DNA from: Cololabis saira
Taxonomy: Eukaryota > Chordata > Actinopteri > Beloniformes > Belonidae
Direction: 5' to 3'
Assembly: GCF_033807715.1 (NCBI RefSeq)
Contig: NC_084592.1
Coordinates: forward strand, 27,585,919-27,649,918
Length of the DNA stretch: 64,000 bases
The notes below the pieces were generated by a model. That model was given only the letters and a program-made list of their open reading frames with translations. It made no database searches and was not told where the DNA came from. Of this stretch, positions 1-11,863 are shown piece after piece; the stretch's first letter is position 1; every line of letters begins with the position of its first letter. The position numbers and the translations under genes are program-made.

Positions 1-372
1 ATAACAGTTTGTACCAAGGCTGTACCAGTTTATTGCAGTGAAAAGAGAACTGAGCAAAAAAGCCATGCTTTCAGTTTACCAGTCAATCTATGATCCACCG
101 CTCACCTATGTTTATGAACTATGGGCAGTGACTGAAAGAATGCCACTGAAAATACAAGCTGCTGGAATTTTTTATTTTTTCGTCTAAGCCAAGGCTTAGA
201 TATAAGTTGAGGGGATCAGAATAAAGCACAGTGTAGAGCTTAGTTGAGGTGGTTTGGACATCTGCTCAAGATGGCTACAAGACACTTCCCAAGGGTAATG
301 TTTCAGGCACGTAGCAATGGAAGAAGCCTGAGGACAGGCCAAACGCTCGCTGGAAAGATGACAATTCTTATA
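1..372 (+). mobile_element. Rex3 (RTE-clade LINE) 3' fragment
   Basis: This is a decayed 3' part of the same retrotransposon seen at 33.6 kb and, inverted, at 49.2 kb. Positions 40-130 match the stretch near 35.77 kb that encodes the residues following the RT domain (a Lys-rich KELSRKAKLSIYRSIY-like run followed by LTYGHE-like residues). Positions 200-370 match the Rex3 tail also visible in the inverted copy near 49.3-49.45 kb. Numerous substitutions and indels remove any open frame, so this is an old copy. It runs off the left edge of the window. Confidence 0.75.
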
Positions 373-409
373 GGTTTGTGAATGCAGTTCACAGTGCAAT
401 GCATGTTTT

Positions 410-600
410 TGAGCATATTTCTATCCACCCATTATCTATACTCACCTCTACCTATCCAGGGTCACAGGGGTGTGCTACAACTTATCCCAGTTCTCTTCAT
501 GTGAAAGGCAGAGGTACATTTTCAACAGGTCACCAGCCCATCGCAGGGCCACTTAAACACAAACCAGCAATAACTCCTGTGTGCATTTAAAAAGCCCCAT
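410..600 (-). mobile_element. SINE 3' body/tail fragment, minus strand
   Basis: Read on the minus strand, this stretch carries the 'gggatagactgg-cgacctgt' style tail that teleost tRNA-SINE/LINE repeats share. A plus-strand relative lies at about 42.49-42.79 kb and a minus-strand copy with its tRNA-like head at 56.63-56.86 kb. It is degenerate, without a head, and has no visible target duplication. The family is recognised by eye only. Confidence 0.5.
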
Positions 601-679
601 TTAGTCTAACAAACATCTTTTTGGAAGCTCTGCAGAGAAAGACCCTAGATGAGGCTTGAACCAGGAAGCTTCTCGCTCC

Positions 680-851
680 CACACCAGCCTCACCCACCCA
701 CACCAGCCTCACCCACCTAGACCAGCCTCACCCACCTACACCACCCTCACCCACCCACACCAGCCTCACCCACCCACACCAGCCTCACCCACCTGGACCA
801 GCCTCACCCACCCACACCAGCCTCACCCACCTCGACCAGCCTCACCAACCT
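680..851. repeat. 19-bp minisatellite, about nine copies
   Basis: The unit reads (C/T)(A/G)(C/G)ACCAGCCTCACCCACC with variants at the first three bases. About nine consecutive units can be counted before the array decays near 855. The unit is C-rich on this strand. The long ORF across it (656-907, Pro/Ser/Thr-rich) simply reflects the repeat and is not called as a gene. Confidence 0.9.
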
Positions 852-1590
852 CTACCCGCCCCAGAATCCCTTTCCACAACCACTGTTACCAACTCAGTTT
901 ATCCTGATTGCAGGCCAATGCTGCGCCATCAAATTAATTTTATATTTATTATTTGTTTTTAATGGTTTTGTTCTTCCTTTTCGTTGATGTATTTATCAGT
1001 TTTCTTCCTGCTTTCCTGTCCCTCATGAGGATCCGCTGAAGTTCACGACTGCACACACCCACATATACAACCACGCCCCCTCAGTTGAATATAAGAACAT
1101 CAAATAAGAGAGCCATGAAATAAATAAGTGTCATGAAATGTAATACGTAAACGTGGCAATTACAAAATAATAGTGTCATGAAATAAATAAATACATCAAA
1201 ATGAAATAATTTGTCATGAAATAAAAAAGTTGTCATTTAAAAAATAAAGATTGTATTAATACATTTTGCATTTATTTCAGTGTCACATTAATTTATTTAA
1301 TTGAATATTTCATAATTTAAGTATTTATTTATTTGATTTTGAATGAATTGGTTTTCCATAATCACCATGATGTTACGCCACTGCAAAGATGTATTTAAAA
1401 AGAAAAAAAATCCAAGGTCATGGACACAGACTACAATAGTCCCCTGGTGGTTGGGTTCATGATGCTCTGCAATCTTTTAATGATCATTCTACTACTAAGC
1501 CTCCAACCTAGACATTTATTATATTAGGTAAGAGTAGACTTGTTTCAAACGTGAAACAAAGAAGAGACTCTTAAACATGAACCACATTGC
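852..1590. other. AT-rich intergenic stretch
   Basis: From 1,090 to 1,340 there is a run of loosely repeated 'gtcatgaaataaata' blocks, a degenerate AT-rich tandem repeat with a period of roughly 20-40 bp. No gene signal is seen. Confidence 0.5.
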
Positions 1591-1596
1591 TAGACT

Positions 1597-2202
1597 TTGT
1601 CCTCTTCAAGGGGACAGGGAAAACAGTGCAACCTGTCAACCTTCTTGTCAGTTGACGCTACTCAAAAATATATTTTGACCTTTCTCTGGCAGCAGCATGC
1701 CGGAAATAAATGTTTACCAGCTCCGGTTGCAGTTCAACAGGCATCCCCTTGTGTCCTGTTACCTTCCCATGTCAGAAGAATGCTAATATGCTCGTACGGC
1801 TTCAGCGGACATGTAGGGAATGCTGGGGATGCCAGCCTGAGCATGAGAAGGGTCCCCACATGGAATGTTTTGCTAGGTGTCATTTTCTCATTCCTTCCTC
1901 TGCGTTTCGCGAACAGGAGTTTATTGGAGCTCAAGTACACTGAAATAGTATTGGGATCAGTGCTACATAGCATGATGCTTTTGGCCTCAATCCACTTGAC
2001 TTATTGCAGTAAAACCCTGCAGTTTTTAAAAGGATTGTTTATTTTAAAGGATTGCTACTTAGTGTGTGAAGTAGGAGTTCATTCCACCATCGGGTGGAGG
2101 ACAGTTGACGTGCTTCATCACTTATTCAGAACAAAAGAACCACGTGTTGTCATACCCTTTATAGAATGTGGTCACAAGAATCCTGGGGCCTGTCAACTGT
2201 AA
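1597..2202 (+). CDS. unrecognised 201-codon ORF
   Basis: This is one of the longest open frames outside obvious repeats: 201 codons from ATG to TAA. The translation is mixed and Cys-containing, with a hydrophobic middle (LLGVIFSFLPLRF, then SVLHSMMLLASIHLTY) but no motif or repeat I recognise. Overlapping frames on both strands are also open for 70-80 codons around 1,710-1,970, which suggests a locally stop-poor composition rather than selection. No splice, Kozak or promoter context is compelling. It could be chance, a decayed repeat or an exon; chance is most likely. Confidence 0.15.
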   Translation: MSSSRGQGKQCNLSTFLSVDATQKYILTFLWQQHAGNKCLPAPVAVQQASPCVLLPSHVRRMLICSYGFSGHVGNAGDASLSMRRVPTWNVLLGVIFSFLPLRFANRSLLELKYTEIVLGSVLHSMMLLASIHLTYCSKTLQFLKGLFILKDCYLVCEVGVHSTIGWRTVDVLHHLFRTKEPRVVIPFIECGHKNPGACQL

Positions 2203-2209
2203 TTTGTTG

Positions 2210-2930
2210 TGTTGAAAAGAAGGTCTGGACCGTCTGCATTTTCAGTGTGTGCTTACACGCTTTTTGCACAGGCTCACGGAACAATGACCATCACGGATCA
2301 TGTACTCCAAATCTCTAATATTGCTGTGCAAACAGACCCTCTTGAGAAAAAGAACTGAACTGAATCTCTTTTTGTAACTGCTGGAAATAAATTAATGACA
2401 AAAATACTAGTTTGGAGTTTATATTCAATATTTTTTTAAGCCTGCTCAGATATTTATCTCCTGGTTCTGCAACAATCATAAATGGATAAATGAAAATTAA
2501 CCTGGAAAGCATAAGTTACTATTACTTCCAGCAGGAATAATTTATAAGTTTATGGAATGATTGAGCTGCATGCATTGGACTCTACAAATCATCAAATCTT
2601 AATGCACACAAGCACATTGTAAAAAAATACGAAACTTAATCAAAGAAAAACATGGGGTTAAGTACATCTGTTCTGTTTAGACATCTTTACCGTCCTGTTA
2701 TATTTGTTTTTCAGGAATAGCAAAAATGTTCACTGGTGAAATTGACCCAGACCATATTTAAATATTGAAAATCATCAGAAACCAAAAAAAGCCCATAAAC
2801 ATTGTTTATATCTAATCATTAGCTGAATTACTAACCATTTCAGTCAATATTGAGTTCAATAGTGTGCTTTATCTCTCACAGACCATGCTCCATTCAGGAT
2901 AATTTCCCTCTTTTTTTCATAAAATTCCAG
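2210..2930. other. unique AT-rich sequence, no gene seen
   Basis: I see no repeat-family, exon or RNA-gene signal here. The composition is AT-rich with short A and T runs. Confidence 0.4.
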
Positions 2931-2934
2931 GATA

Positions 2935-4135
2935 AAACTTTATTATCGGCATGCCAAGTAGTGGCATGACCGTATTGCAATCGTCCAGAATGGCCCAAAG
3001 GGCAATGTTGCTAGCCTTTTGCTAACGTCTAAGCTAAAGTCGCAAAAGTCCCAGCGGGTGTACAGCATGACCCCAGCTCTGTTGTGAAAAAAAAAATCCC
3101 CAAAAAATAAACCATGCCCGAAAAAACGAGGAAAAACATGAAAATGAAGGCGATATATTAGTATACAGAAGAGGTTTCCCTTTTCTTCTTATTATTATTC
3201 AGCACGCTTTTTTTCGTCCATTAATGCGGCCTGAACCGCAACGTGCACCCATGCATGGCATACATCTATCAACATACTGAGGTTTCATTAGGCTGTTGTT
3301 TACAACTTTTGAGATATTGAAGCCAAATTGTCCCATTCTATCCTATGGGGCTTGTTACCATGGCAACAAAACGTATGCATTTTTATGGGGGAGAATAAGA
3401 ATAAATCATCCCTAAATGTGGCCCGAACCGCAATGTGCACCCATGCATGGCATATATCATTGGATGCGTCATGCCTCGATGGGCATTACTTTTCTCAGTC
3501 ACAAGTGTTACCGTGGCAACCCTAGATGCCAAAAAGCAAAAAGAAGGTGAAAATTCGGACGCTTATTGCTCAGCCGAACTTTATCGTAGAGACATCGTTC
3601 AAATTTACAAACACTTGGCCCGATGGGCACTAAAGGACTGTACAACCTCATCATGCTACTTATTACGGTTTTAGCGATATTTAACTTTCAATTTAAAAAA
3701 AAAAATCCATTTTATTTTGGACGCTTGTTGATAGGCAACGGTTTATCATACAGGCATCATTACAACATTGAAAAACCCGGGAGGCGTTGTAATACAACAT
3801 ATTTTAGTCTCATCATGCTAGCTATTATGCTTTTTGAGATATTTAACTATTCTAGTTTTCAAGTTAACGGAAATTTGGACGCCTGTTGCTCGGCAACACG
3901 ATATCGCAGAGACATCAATCCAACATTAAAAGACTCGGGACGATGTGGAATACAACATACTGAGGTTTCATTAGGCTGTTGTTTACAACTTTTGAGATAT
4001 TGAAGCCAAATTGTCCCATTCTATCCTATGGGGCTTGTTACCATGGCAACAAAACCTATGCATTTTTATGGGGGTGAATAAGAAAAAATCATCCGTAAAT
4101 GTGGCCCGAACCGCAACGTGCATCCAGGCCTTGGT
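2935..4135 (+). repeat. interspersed repeat of the 'GCCCGAACCGCAACGTGCACC' family, internally duplicated
   Basis: The phrase 'gcccgaaccgcaacgtgcac' recurs near 3,228, 3,420 and 4,105, and a related copy with the same neighbours (thermal 'gggcattacttttctcagtca', 'accgtggca') lies at 20.4-20.55 kb. A block of about 175 bp starting 'aacatactgaggtttcatt' occurs at 3,271 and again at 3,954, a spacing of 683 bp. It has no long ORF and no terminal inverted repeats I could see. The superfamily is not assigned. Confidence 0.7.
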
Positions 4136-4260
4136 TTGGTTTATGGGCCATTATTAATAACCCTAAACATGGCCAGAACCACCTCCGACACAACCAAAAC
4201 AACCTTAAACACAACCACTACAGCCCCAAACCAAAGCAGCGAAAGGGGAAGAATGGGCAG

Positions 4261-5218
4261 TAGTGCTGGGCGGTATACCGGTCCATACCGAATACCGGTG
4301 TTTATTTTTCTTATGATATGAATTTTTCATATACCGTAATACCGGTGAGGATGTACAGTAGCGTACACAACGTTGGGAACGCTGCGCGGTAGAACGTAGC
4401 TGGACAGTGTTTCCCCTACCACTGTATGGGCCTGGCAGGGCTGCCAGGCCAACGAGACCCCCCGCCAGGCCTAAAAAAAAAAAAATCAATGATCATTTAC
4501 GTTTAGGAGCGCCTCTGCAGCGCTGTTCTGCAACGGGAGTCAACCTGCTTCGTTGCCTAGTAAAGCCTGAATTATGGTTCGCCGTTAAATCGACGTAGAG
4601 TCTGCGCCGTAGGCTACGCCGTAGGGTACGCGGTGACGTGCACCGTACGGCCGCTCGCTGCGTACCCTACGCCGTAGGCTCTGCGTTGGTGTAACGCGGA
4701 ACCATAAATCAGCCTTAACGATGCGAGTACCGCTGCTGAGAGCGCGGGCATATTATTATACATTATGGGATATATAGAGTTTGTAGCTAGCCAACTATGG
4801 CGCCGGCCAAAAAAAGAAAAACTATTGCGGGCGACAGACAACATGATATAAAGAAATCTTTCTGCCAGGTACGTGTGTTCGTGTTTGCATGTGACGCTGC
4901 AGGGAAGCATGAAGGAAAACACAGCCCGACGACACACCATGCGTCCACGGGGTCCTAGTGCCAGGCAAACGCGAGGCCATGCAAACCTGTATTTATACTA
5001 GTGTGGACATTAATGTTTTTTTTACAATATTTCCTCCTCATGACAGTAAAATAGGCCATTCTAAGCCAATTTACTGCAGCAATTCCTTTCCAAATCATTT
5101 GAAAATGTGGTTAACACCCAGTTGTGTATGAAAAAAAAAATACCGTGATATACCGTGAAATCGATATAATTTTGAAAAATGCCGTGATATACATTTTTGG
5201 TCATACCGCCCAGCGCAT
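4261..5218. mobile_element. hAT-like non-autonomous element (TAGTGCTGGGCGGTAT ends)
   Basis: The left end 'tagtgctgggcggtataccggt' style terminus is mirrored at the right by 'ataccgcccagcgcat'. A shared core of about 12 bp (GCTGGGCGGTAT) forms the inverted repeat. Subterminal 'taccggt/ataccg' motifs match those of the better-preserved hAT at 40,994-42,440, so the two are probably related subfamilies. No transposase ORF survives, and I could not see a matching 8-bp duplication. A separate MITE is nested inside (4,563-4,727). Confidence 0.65.
4563..4727. mobile_element. palindromic MITE nested in the hAT-like element
   Basis: The terminal inverted repeats read 'aagcctgaattatggttc' on the left and 'gaaccataaatcagcctt' on the right, with further internal complementarity around 'cgtagagtctgcgccgtagg' and 'cctacgccgtaggctctgcg'. 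The body is almost entirely foldable and CpG-rich. Relatives are at 36.09, 12.06-12.22, 43.60-43.98 and (more divergent) 12.98 kb. The TTAA-like outer bases suggest a PIF/Harbinger- or IS4EU-like origin, but this is inference. Confidence 0.7.
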
Positions 5219-5229
5219 GCCCATATAAA

Positions 5230-8200
5230 AATTTCCTGAAATTTTCTAGTTATTATTGTTATCGTACATTAGAAAAGACCTGCATGTAAAATACAATAGT
5301 TTTACATTACATAGATTTAGGTAAAACTTTATTTTATTTCTAATAGAATTTGTTTGTATTTCAAGTACAACCCTCGTAGCCTGATTCTTCTCTGAGGCTT
5401 CTCCAACCAGCTTTCCACTGTAAACCTACATGTTCAGTGCATAGCTGGTGTTTGCATAGCATGAAGACCAGATATTACATTTTAGAGCATTTAGAAGGCA
5501 CTTATTGCCTAAAAAGGCAGAAACCTCTGAATGCCACTAGCATTTCATGTACTGTGCCAATAGTGCCTGGGTTATAGAGTAGTGTAAGCCTTCTTGTCTT
5601 CCACACATCTGACAACCATTGTCTTCTCATAATCAAATCAAATCAAAGTATTCTATAGAAAATATAAAAAATCTCCGGAGACATTTTGCCACAAAATACA
5701 GCCTGTCTCTGCATTCCATTTACTTGCTGCTGATTCTTCCTTTGACTTCAGCTACAGTATGATAAAAACACCTGATATGCAATATTATGCATTTTATCTC
5801 GATCATTCCACTTCTCTGCACAAACACTTCGTCCATCTAGATTAGTCATTTCAAGAATGATTGTCTATATTGAGCTGTGTATGATCAGCTCAAAAGCTAA
5901 ATAGATGCCAGGCACACAAGACACTGCCATCCTAGTGAGCCCTGGCACTGTCCACATGTGTTTCCTGCAAAAGGTTTTGCCTGATGTTTACTCGGGGATA
6001 AAAATCACTGCATTAAAAAAAAAATGCTTACTTGGAGTACGAATAGCAGTCTCCTGATTTGGTTCATAATTAAAATGACAGGTTTCCTCATGGGAACATT
6101 AAAGTTTCCCATCAAAATGATAACACCTGCACTCTCACACTTCACGGATGAAGTCACAACAATAGGGTGTGTGTGTGTGTGTGTGTGTGATTGGAGTTAA
6201 ATTTACCTCGCAATTTACCTCGCAAAGAAACACCTCTGTCCGTTTTAGCCTCCACTTTGACTGCTGGGTTGAACTGACCAGAAACATACCGGGTTGGCTG
6301 CAAATATGTGAAATCATCCATTTTCATTTAATGATACTGATTATACTTATTAAGCCAAGAAGAAGAAGGTACATCTAAAAAAAACAAAAAACTTTTTACC
6401 ATTTTTTTTTTCTTCAGATTTTTAAACTTCAGAATGGGTCAATTTGACCCACAACATCACAGGACGGTTAAAGGGTGTTAGAGTGTTCTGTATTCTGGTG
6501 GTTTCCAACCTTGAGCTCCCACTATAGCTGGGCCCAACACCCTTTTATGAGCTCTGGTACTTCAGATGTTCGGAGCGTCAGTGACATCAGGACTGAATGG
6601 AGGTAGGATATTATATTCTCCTGGCATAAGACAGTTTTAAGTTCACTGTAAACCACAACAACTAGCTTTATGATATTTGTTTAAATAGTAAATAATAATA
6701 GATGTTGGAATAATAAGGCCACTTAAGAGTTTTGAATAAGCAACACCAGTTTGGCACCACTTTTTAAAAATACATTTGTCAAGAGTTTTCTACGGCGAGG
6801 TCATGCAACAGCAGTTGATCCTAATTTTGCTTTCTTTTTGATTGCTCCTTTTCTTTGACTCCAGACATGTTTTCTTTTGAGAGAGAGAAAGCGCTGGTGG
6901 TTGGTGACTAGTCCTTTGGTCCCCAAAGTTTGTGGCTTATTGCAGGAACACACTGCACAAACTGACAGTAAATTCATCAGCCAACTGGTCTCCAAACCAC
7001 TACTGTCAACAAAACACACATGGGAAATGATGTGTAACCATGCACAAAACACATCTGAAAAAGGATGGAGCAGAAACAGTTGTGCAAGCTGTATGTTGTG
7101 CAAGCTGTATGTGGCACAGTTTATCCAGTGCACAATTTTGTTCAGTGTGCGAATGGAAAGAGGATAGAGAATGAACCTGGGTACATGGTACAGCAATAGA
7201 TTATAACACATAGAGAATAGATTGTCTGTGCTACGGACAGCAGGGGGTGAGTTACAAATCAATTAGTTACCTACTTGAACTGTGATATCACATTGTTTTT
7301 TGCTGAATGCTTAGTCTCATCCGTGGACCAAAGGGTTTCCCTCTCTCACGGTAATGTGAGTTCATCCTTTGCTGTCTCCTTGGCTGTAGTGCGTGTGGGG
7401 ATTCCTCTGGCGGCTGCAGATATTTATAGATAGATATCCGTTGGCAGTCTGAGATAGGTCAGTTTTTCATACATTATGATTGAGTGCCAATGGACAACTG
7501 ACCACTCACGGATTTGGCATCTGGCCAGTTCACGAGCTTGACATGGATGGTCTAGTCAAGCAATACGCCCATCAAGATTGATATGCAAATCACCTAGCGT
7601 AACTTCCTCTACTTCTGTATGAGTGTATGATCCTACAAATTAAAGTTTTTAAGGGTGCGCCACAGAGACAAGGACAAAAATCATAACACATACTGGACTA
7701 TCAAAAGTGACGCAGGGTTTGTGGTCACTGACTGATGGGTTTTAATTTGATTCAGCCTGACAGAATGAGACCACCAACTGGATGCATGGTCCTGAATCAA
7801 TCATCATAAAGTGCATGGATGTTTTTCATGATCATTTTACAGACAATAAAGTTTCATTTTAGCAATGCTGACGTGCACTTATCAAAAGCATTATTGGCAT
7901 TGATCTCTAAATTTCCGTCTCAAGGATGTGGAATAGCTCAGCTGTGAAGGTGAATTTGGTTACCCTCAAACTCATTTACTGTTACATACTGTAAATGCAT
8001 ACAGGTTTTAGATTGTAAAAGAAATCGCTCTTCAGCACACTGCCCTAAAAGAGTATTACAAGTTCATGTCATCATCAATCATTTTCAACATTAATGTAGC
8101 TGATGCAGCAACTTCACTATCTTGTAAAAGTTAGAGCAAAAGCCTGTGTCTACAGCTGACTAAAAGTCCTGCCTGACAACAAGGATTTTTTTTTTTTTTA

Positions 8201-8440
8201 AGTGGATGTTCAGTTACATCTCTCTCAAATGCCTGAGGTGCATGTCAGTAAAAACTGATGAATGCATCAAATCCTGCTTAACCATGTTTAAGAAAAAAAT
8301 ATTGTGGAGCAGTCTGGGTTGATGGTGCCTCAGAGGAAAGCTAATGATTTAAGTTAAGCTTTGGTTCTCTCCAAGCCTGGAGACTGCGTAAACAGAAATC
8401 TGAAAATGCAGTATGTATATAAAATTAAAGACCCTGCCCA
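5230..8440. other. largely unique AT-rich stretch
   Basis: Apart from a short (GT)n at about 6,167-6,190, I recognise no repeat family or gene. A 153-codon minus-strand ORF at 6,801-7,262 has no recognisable motif, has an open opposite strand, and is judged to be chance. Confidence 0.35.
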
Positions 8441-8459
8441 CACCCTTTGATTCCTGTGG

Positions 8460-9611
8460 AGTTGAAGAATTTCTACATTTCAGACAAGGTGATCTCCTTG
8501 AAATCTTCTAAGTCTCCAGGGACCGACTGGTTCCCTGGAGAATGATATAAATGGATGAGGGAGCAATTGATACCAGTACTACATAAGAGCTTCAACTATA
8601 CATTGAGGAAGGGAGTCCTCCCGCCCTCTTGGAGGGAGGAAACTATTTCTTTGATTCCAAAAGGGTAAGGATTTAAAGGAATGTGGGTCATATAGACCCA
8701 TCAGTGTCTTGAATCAGGACTACAAAATATACGCAACTATTTTATCCAAGAGAATGGAGGAGGTGATGCCCTTTTTTGAAAGAAGAAGATCAGTGTGGGT
8801 TTATTCAGGGCAGGCAGACCCAGGACCGCATAAGGAGGACTCTTCAGATAATTGAACATATAAAAAAAAGAAAAACTCAGTGCCATCCTGCTTAGTATGG
8901 ATGCAGAAAAGGCATCCGATTCAGTGGGATGGGAATACCTCCACAAACTGGCAGCATTGAGCTGCTCGGTGGCGTAGTGGGTTAAGCACTGAGGCTACAG
9001 TCCTCCTGCAGTGGTTGCAGGTTCGAATCCCAGCCTGTGCACCTTTGCTGCATGTCATCCCCATTCTCTCTCTACCCTCTTCCTGTCTGTACACTTTGAA
9101 TAAAGGGCCACTAGAGCCCAAAAATATATTTTAAAAACAAAGTAGTATTAAGGCATTATACACATTCCCGATGGCCAGAATTAGGGTTAATGGAGTTTTG
9201 TCCAAAACCATACACTTACATAGAGGTTGCCGTCCAGCTAGTCTGGGCCTTTTCAATATATTTATCGAGCCACTTGCCCAAGCGATAAGGCAAGACTCAG
9301 AACTAGAAGGAAGTACAATAAGAGACACGGAAAATAAAATATGCCTCTTCGCAGATGACATCTTGGTCAGCCTAACAAATCCAGAGTCTGGGGTACCCTG
9401 ACTTATGGATTTGATGCATATGTATATGGGGTCAGGTTACACCCTTAATATTGATAAAACACAAGCTTTGGTGTTTAATTTTTTACAACATTAGATCTTT
9501 AAAACAAATACAAGTTAAATTCCGACGTGGAATCTATAAAATACTTAGGTGTGTGAAATTAACTAAAAATACTTCCCAACTATACACTAACAATTATAAA
9601 CATATTACTAC
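8460..9611 (+). pseudogene. L1-like LINE reverse transcriptase remnant, split by a SINE
   Basis: Before the SINE (8,460-8,958), frames read YRPISVLN..YKIYATILSKRME, CGFIQGRQTQD and SMDAEKASDSVGWEYL. This order is typical of L1-clade RT motifs, with 'MDAEKAFD' being the first catalytic-Asp box. After the SINE (9,141 onward) the RT resumes: ARIRVNGVLSK..LHRGCR, then CLFADDILV (the FADD catalytic box near 9,345) and GYTLNIDKTQALVFN. Frameshifts and stops are present in both halves. The 5' part is missing, and the 3' end is cut by the hAT terminus at 9,612. This is a dead copy. Confidence 0.85.
8959..9138 (+). mobile_element. tRNA-derived SINE inserted in the L1-like RT
   Basis: The head has a pol III A-box-like TGGCGTAGTGG at about 8,970-8,980 and a perfect B box GGTTCGAATCC at 9,020-9,030. 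It is followed by a SINE body ('ctgcatgtcatccccattctctctc') and an AT-rich tail. The same family is present on the minus strand at 21,562-21,756. It interrupts the LINE ORF between the DAEKA box and the FADD box, so it inserted after the LINE. Confidence 0.88.
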
Positions 9612-11557
9612 CAGGGGTGAAAGTATATTAAAGTTCTTGCTGGTACTACTACCCCAACCTGCATCGCTTGTTCTCCTCCCACCCCCAGCTTCTTGCATCC
9701 CTGAACACGCATTCAATTTTTTAACATCTGTATGGTGTAGAAATTAGAAACACTTGACACTGTGTAGGCCTATAGCAAATTATTTATTTAAATGGTGTAA
9801 ATAAAGGCCAGTCTGGACCAAGGATTGTCACAGAATAATTTGTAAATGTTGACAAAACTTCACAAATCATAACAATTTGTTTTGTTTCAAATTAGAATAC
9901 ATTTGCAGTTAAATTCATCAGCAGCTGAACAGTTAACAAGTCTCTGTCTTTGCATTTTCAGAACATTGGGCACATAAATGAAAAAAGAGATGATGATGAG
10001 AAAAATGTCTCAAAATGTCTCTTACAATGTGTGCATTGAAATGGAAGATAACTTCTTAAGTATTTTTTTCATCAAAGCAAAACACTTAAAACATTTTCCA
10101 CAGAGGCCTAAAGTAGTTATCCTCCTCTGAGTAATGGCGAGCCATGCCACTCGTTGAATGGGCTGCTCTTCTTCCTTTGCCCAGCCAAGTCTTGACATAA
10201 GGCAGTGGATCATACTGTGTGCATGGTGGTCCCACAGAGCTGATGAAGAGGAGATTTGCTGCATTTCTTGTTGTCAGTTTGCTCCTATAGGCTACTCAGT
10301 TATGATATTGTTCATCACGCTGAACCCCCGCTCACAATCTGCATTGCTTGCGGACAGTGTGTCCACTGACATAAGCAACTTCCTCATCTTGTTAGGAATG
10401 CTTCTTCCTCCACTTGCCTTGTATTCAGTGAACCCAAGACGGGCCTCTTGTTTATTCAGATGTAGGACACGACACAAAGCCCTCACCTCATCTTCTCCAA
10501 ATCGAGGATTGTCGTGGTCCCAGTTATCAGGGTTGAGGACTGCCATTTGATTCATAAGGCTATTGTAAGCCTCTTTTCGGTTGGCTGTGACACTGGCATG
10601 TGCTCTGTTTGCTGTGGTTGTGAAGAGTCTTTCTCTCATATTATCTTCCACTGCTTGGATGAACTGAGTTAATGATGGGAGTCTTGCCAACTCTTAACTG
10701 CTCCCCCTTAAATTCCATCACTTCCTCTGCCTGGCTGGCATCAACTGCATGTTGTCCTGGGTACCTAGTGAGGCTTTCTATGCATTTGACATACATTGTC
10801 ATGATGTCATGGGCCTTTGGGAGTGTGGTCTTCCTGTTTTGAAGAATTTCTGACAAGTTCTTAAGTTCGGTCAGAACATCTGCTATTAGTGCAAGACTTT
10901 TCAGGAAGTTGATGGAGCACAACTTAGAAAGCAGACCTTTGAATTTAGCCCTCTCTCTGCTGTCCCTTGTATCATCCTCTGATGCCTCACAGAAATGTTG
11001 TGCCAAGGCTGGATAAGAGTGCCAAACTGCAGAGACTGCCCTGCATGAAGAAGCTACCCAGCGAACACTGAACACTCTTCCTATCCTCCTGAGGGTGACG
11101 TGTAAGTTGTGAGCACATTAACTCAGCTCCCGCATGTTTTTTGGTGACTGGCTATATAATGAATATAGGCTGTCAAGGAAGGCCTGGAAGTCTTTTGTTC
11201 CCCCTGTCACATCCAGTGCCTGGTCCACAGCAAGCTCCAGTCTGTGATTAAGGCAGTGCCACAGTACAATACCTGGGAAGTCATCCTGGAGCCATTTCAC
11301 AACACCTGACTTCACTCCCAGCATTACACTAGCCCCATCACTGCAAAATCCAATGAAGACTTCCCACAGCAACTAAATGGTGAAGCCATACTTAAACAAG
11401 CAATCCACAAGTTGTTCCTTGATATGAGCAGCACACAGACTATCCAGCTCAATCAGGTCCAAAGGAAAAGCAACATCAACACTAGCCTTCAGAAACACAA
11501 TTAGTGTTGATTTGTGCCCAACACTGGTTGACTCATCAGCCAATACTGTGATACTCC
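9612..11557 (-). pseudogene. hAT transposase pseudogene (ZBED/KIAA1586-like type)
   Basis: Minus-strand pieces in order (N to C): 11,560-11,380 contains ADESTSVGHKSTLIVFLKA-like residues. 11,372-11,118 has GFCSDGASVMLG and WHCLNHRLELAV, a typical hAT core. 11,075-10,641 begins FSVRWVASS. 10,690-10,292 ends LSASNADCERGFSVMN, the C-terminal hAT dimerisation motif. Beyond its stop, 10,264-10,022 holds the degraded rest of the C-terminus in another frame. At 9,612 the sequence CAGGGGTGAAAGT is a good hAT terminal repeat, marking the 3' end. The 5' end is lost at an abrupt junction with a different repeat near 11,557, so the BED-finger N-terminus is missing. Family role: cut-and-paste DDE transposition. 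This copy is inactive because of frameshifts and truncation. Confidence 0.85.
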
Positions 11558-11863
11558 AGGGGCCTCATGTACAAAACGTGCGGCGCACAAAAAACGACAG
11601 TGCACAGTCCAGCCCAGCAGACACGTCAGCCCACACATCTACAATCCTTCAACAGTAAACGACGGAGCCCGCCGACCGAGCGGGAGCCGATTCGTTCCAG
11701 CCAACGGGGACGCACCACCCGCGGGGACACGTCGGCTCCTGCTCGGTCGGTTCCTCCGTCCTTCGGGTCCGCCTCTGTGGCGGAGCTCCCCCAGGAGTCG
11801 CGTCTCCTTCTTGGTAGCGAGGAGTCCGCTCCAGGGTCCCGCCACGGAGCCCGCCGCCGGGCA

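Noticed and set aside
656..907. 83-codon Pro/Thr/Ser-rich ORF
   Set aside because: It lies on a 19-bp minisatellite, and the reading frame simply reflects the unit.
4253..5226. 8-bp target duplication for the hAT-like element at 4,261
   Set aside because: The left flank ATGGGCAG and right flank GCCCATAT do not match, so I do not claim one.
6801..7262. 153-codon minus-strand ORF
   Set aside because: No recognisable motif, and a 96-codon ORF overlaps it on the other strand. Best explained as chance.
9020..9030. functional tRNA gene from the B box at 9,020 and its counterpart at 21,672
   Set aside because: The heads do not fold as a full tRNA and are followed by SINE bodies, so they are SINE promoters.
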